A stretch of DNA of 8,481 nt from Bacteroidota bacterium (lineage in GTDB: Bacteria > Bacteroidota > Bacteroidia > Bacteroidales > UBA10428): NCBI GenBank assembly GCA_029268165.1, contig JAJUGM010000132.1, positions 1 through 8,481 of the forward strand, in the 5' to 3' direction. A program made the translations under genes and the position numbers. Of the stretch, positions 6,291 through 8,481 are shown in pieces. Below the pieces are notes generated by a model that saw nothing but the letters and a program-made list of their open reading frames with translations, ran no database searches and was not told the DNA's origin. The stretch's first letter is position 1, and every line of letters starts with the position of its first letter.

Positions 6291-8435
6291 TCAGGCAGGA
6301 TAGGGAATACGGACATGATAAATATTTCTTAGCCGTGTTTTAAATACCTCCTTCACCATGGTAATATCACGAAATGTTATATTGGCATCATTAAACTGTT
6401 CTTCCTTCATCTGCGAATTAATAATACCTTCAACAAGATGGTCGAGAGTATTATCATTTATTTCTTTCAGGCTTCTTGAAGCTGCTTCAACCGAATCGGC
6501 CATCATCAGTACTGCCAGCTCGCGTGAAAAAGGTTTTGGCCCGGGATAAGTAAATTTTTTAACATCAACCTCCTGTTCAGGATATTTTTTAAGAAACGAT
6601 TTGTAAAAATACTGTACCGTAGTTGTTCCGTGATGCGTTCGGATAAAATCAATAATCGGATCGGGCAGTTTATTTTTGCGTGCAATCTCTACTCCTTTGG
6701 TAACGTGATTAATAATTATTTCTGCACTTTGTTCAAATTCAAGGTTATCATGAGGATTCATTCCAGGTGACTGGTTTTCAATAAAGTAAAAAGGTTCATC
6801 CATTTTTCCAATATCGTGATATAAAGCTCCGGTGCGCGCAAGTAAAGGATTTCCACCTATTTTATAAACCGCATTTTCTGCAAGGTTAGCGACCTGTAAT
6901 GAGTGCTGAAATGTCCCCGGCGCTATTTCAGCCAGCATGCGTAACAATGGCTGATTGGTATCTGAAAGTTCCATCAAAGTGGTATCAGATAAAAATCCAA
7001 AAATCCTTTCAAAAACATAAATCAACGGAAAAGCTATCAGAATAAGAATTCCATTGAATGCAAACCATGCAAAATATTTCCATTCAATAGTATGCAGGTT
7101 ACCCTCCTGAACAATGGCCGTCCCGAAATAAACAACGGAATAGGTCAGCATAACCAGCAGTGATGTAACTACCAGCTTTGACCGGTGATAAATATTCGTG
7201 AGACTGATGATAGCAACCATTCCTGCCAGAATATTCAGAAAAACAAACAAAAAACTGTTAGACACAAAAAAGCCGACAAGCAAAACGGTTATAACATGAA
7301 CAAACAGCGCAAGCCTTGAATCATAAAATGTACGTAAGATAATAGGCACAATGGTAAAGGGCATTATATATATGCTGATAAGGTCATAACGCAATGTGAG
7401 GCTCCCGGCAATAACCATTAGTACTATAGTCAGTAAAATAAATGAAGTTTTTACAGTATCAAGTAAAATTTCCCTCCTGAAATTTTTTAAAAACAAAAAA
7501 ATAAGCAATAAGGATTCTATTACCAGGACAGATTTGCCAACGTTTACTAATCTGCGCGCAAAATTTCCCAGGTTCTTTTCATATTCAATCCTTAGTGATT
7601 CAAGTATCTGAAATTTTTCATCGGAAATATATTCTCCCTTTGATATTATGCCCTGTCCTTTTTGAATCATACCTTTGGTGCGCGATATGGATTGCACCAA
7701 CTGATTCTTCATTTGTTGTGACTTCTCATTCTCATAAGTAACATTGACAGAAATATAATAATTCAGATTGAGATTACTGAAAAATGGGGAATACATGGTT
7801 ATTAATGTATTCTTATGTTGTTTAAGATACTCATTCAGGTTGTTATCGATATAATTAAAAGCTGCTTTTGGGGTATATAACTCACTAAGTTCTTTTAAAT
7901 CGGCTATGTTACCAGAGATTAAATAAATCTCACTAACTTGTGATTTACCGTCTTTATCAACAGGCGTCAGGTCAATAATACCAGCGCTGTATACTTCAGA
8001 AAGCCATTTTTCAATCAGCTGGTTAAAAAAAATACCCCGATCACGATAATCTTTATATTGTCTGTTGGTTAAATACTCATTTTCGTCCTTTATTCCTAAT
8101 TTTTTTATGGAATATTCTTGCCATGATGATAAAAAATCATTTTTGAATTCGTCGATCCTTTTCCCTGAAAGTTCATGGTCATATCTGAAATAAGGTTTAA
8201 ATGTCCGTAAAACCGAATCCTGTTCTTTAACGTATTCCTTTCTGGTTTTATATATCGAGAAGTTAAATGGCGCCTGAAGGTCTTCATGTTCCCAGTAGGT
8301 TCCTTTCTGATATTCATACCTGAATTTTTTTTCAAGGGGAAGAATATAAATAATAATGACAGCAGCTATTGCAAAAAACATAACTGTCAGAATAATATTG
8401 TAATTGTATCGAAAAAAATGAATAAACCTGAACAT
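6291..8435 (-). CDS. pgpH: 7TM-HD family phosphodiesterase, PgpH-like (cyclic-di-AMP hydrolysis)
   Basis: PgpH-type proteins are inner-membrane enzymes that split c-di-AMP to pApA. The 714-residue product has an N-terminal anchor (about residues 8-33), an extracytoplasmic 7TMR-HDED domain (about 34-300, with the opening W-E-H-E-D-L-Q-A-P-F), seven membrane segments (about 303-319, 330-348, 353-371, 375-392, 394-412, 421-442, 454-475) and a cytoplasmic HD domain. The metal-binding set is complete: H511, H540-D541 in the H-D-I-G-K motif, H577, H601-H602 and D647. This pattern and its spacing match Listeria PgpH (H514, H543-D544, H580, H606-H607, D648, from memory), so the enzyme should be active. 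The ATG at 8435 puts the anchor at the right place. The gene runs towards lolA. Activity on c-di-AMP is inferred from the family; other cyclic dinucleotides are not excluded. The symbol is assigned by homology. Confidence 0.88.
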   Translation of the reverse strand: MFRFIHFFRYNYNIILTVMFFAIAAVIIIYILPLEKKFRYEYQKGTYWEHEDLQAPFNFSIYKTRKEYVKEQDSVLRTFKPYFRYDHELSGKRIDEFKNDFLSSWQEYSIKKLGIKDENEYLTNRQYKDYRDRGIFFNQLIEKWLSEVYSAGIIDLTPVDKDGKSQVSEIYLISGNIADLKELSELYTPKAAFNYIDNNLNEYLKQHKNTLITMYSPFFSNLNLNYYISVNVTYENEKSQQMKNQLVQSISRTKGMIQKGQGIISKGEYISDEKFQILESLRIEYEKNLGNFARRLVNVGKSVLVIESLLLIFLFLKNFRREILLDTVKTSFILLTIVLMVIAGSLTLRYDLISIYIMPFTIVPIILRTFYDSRLALFVHVITVLLVGFFVSNSFLFVFLNILAGMVAIISLTNIYHRSKLVVTSLLVMLTYSVVYFGTAIVQEGNLHTIEWKYFAWFAFNGILILIAFPLIYVFERIFGFLSDTTLMELSDTNQPLLRMLAEIAPGTFQHSLQVANLAENAVYKIGGNPLLARTGALYHDIGKMDEPFYFIENQSPGMNPHDNLEFEQSAEIIINHVTKGVEIARKNKLPDPIIDFIRTHHGTTTVQYFYKSFLKKYPEQEVDVKKFTYPGPKPFSRELAVLMMADSVEAASRSLKEINDNTLDHLVEGIINSQMKEEQFNDANITFRDITMVKEVFKTRLRNIYHVRIPYPA

Positions 8436-8481
8436 GAATAAAATCTGCTTGTTTTGTTCACTAATAAAATTAATCTTTAAT
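8436..8481 (-). other. Upstream region of the 7TM-HD phosphodiesterase gene (partial)
   Basis: The last 46 bases are A/T-rich and lie before the leftward ATG at 8435. Reading leftward, TAATTTTA is a one-mismatch version of TAnnTTTG, without a recognisable upstream element inside the window. The promoter may lie beyond the window edge or the gene may be read from a gene upstream. Confidence 0.3.

Noticed and set aside
1..8481. Mobile elements, CRISPR arrays, tRNA or rRNA genes, dif site or GGGNAGGG (E. coli KOPS) motifs
   Set aside because: I saw no transposase, no spaced direct repeats beyond the single two-copy 9-mer, no cloverleaf-like sequence, no dif-like palindrome and no KOPS motif on reading both strands by eye. 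A covariance-model search would settle the RNA genes.

Overview
The window looks like chromosomal DNA of a Bacteroidota bacterium, most likely near the Bacteroidales or Marinilabiliales. The evidence is an AT-rich composition, start codons preceded by A/T-rich leaders without a Shine-Dalgarno sequence, a promoter of the Bacteroidota type (TTTG, 18 bp, TATATTTG) before the carbamoyltransferase gene, and gene families typical of the phylum (a DUF4412-like lipoprotein, FtsK with a GATGQGKS Walker A, LolA, a 7TM-HD phosphodiesterase). The taxonomic placement is inferred from these features; no sequence search was possible.

Layout. Positions 1-181 are AT-rich and gene-free, with short dyads and a 9-bp direct repeat. 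A leftward pair follows: ornithine carbamoyltransferase (1064-2062) and, 45 nt behind it, a GNAT-family acetyltransferase (182-1018). They probably share one transcript, started from a promoter at about 2132-2161. A divergent intergenic region (2063-2348) separates them from a rightward group: a small DUF4412-like lipoprotein (2349-3062), the DNA translocase FtsK (3252-5615) and the lipoprotein chaperone LolA (5636-6286). FtsK and LolA are only 20 nt apart. The 189 nt before ftsK holds two inverted repeats. A large leftward gene for a PgpH-like cyclic-di-AMP phosphodiesterase (6291-8435) converges on lolA with 4 bp between the stop codons. The last 46 bases are its upstream region.

Function. 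FtsK pumps DNA at the division septum, LolA carries lipoproteins across the periplasm to the outer membrane, and PgpH-type enzymes degrade c-di-AMP, so the right two thirds is envelope and cell-cycle housekeeping. The left third is amino-acid metabolism (ornithine plus carbamoyl phosphate to citrulline) with an acetyltransferase of unknown substrate.

No mobile element, CRISPR array, RNA gene, toxin-antitoxin pair or defence system was seen. I do not think the window holds a new multi-gene system. The points most worth a second look are an authentic ornithine-type transcarbamylase in a phylum known for the succinylornithine-type enzyme, its GNAT partner, the lipobox-like motif at the LolA N-terminus, and the dyad before ftsK.
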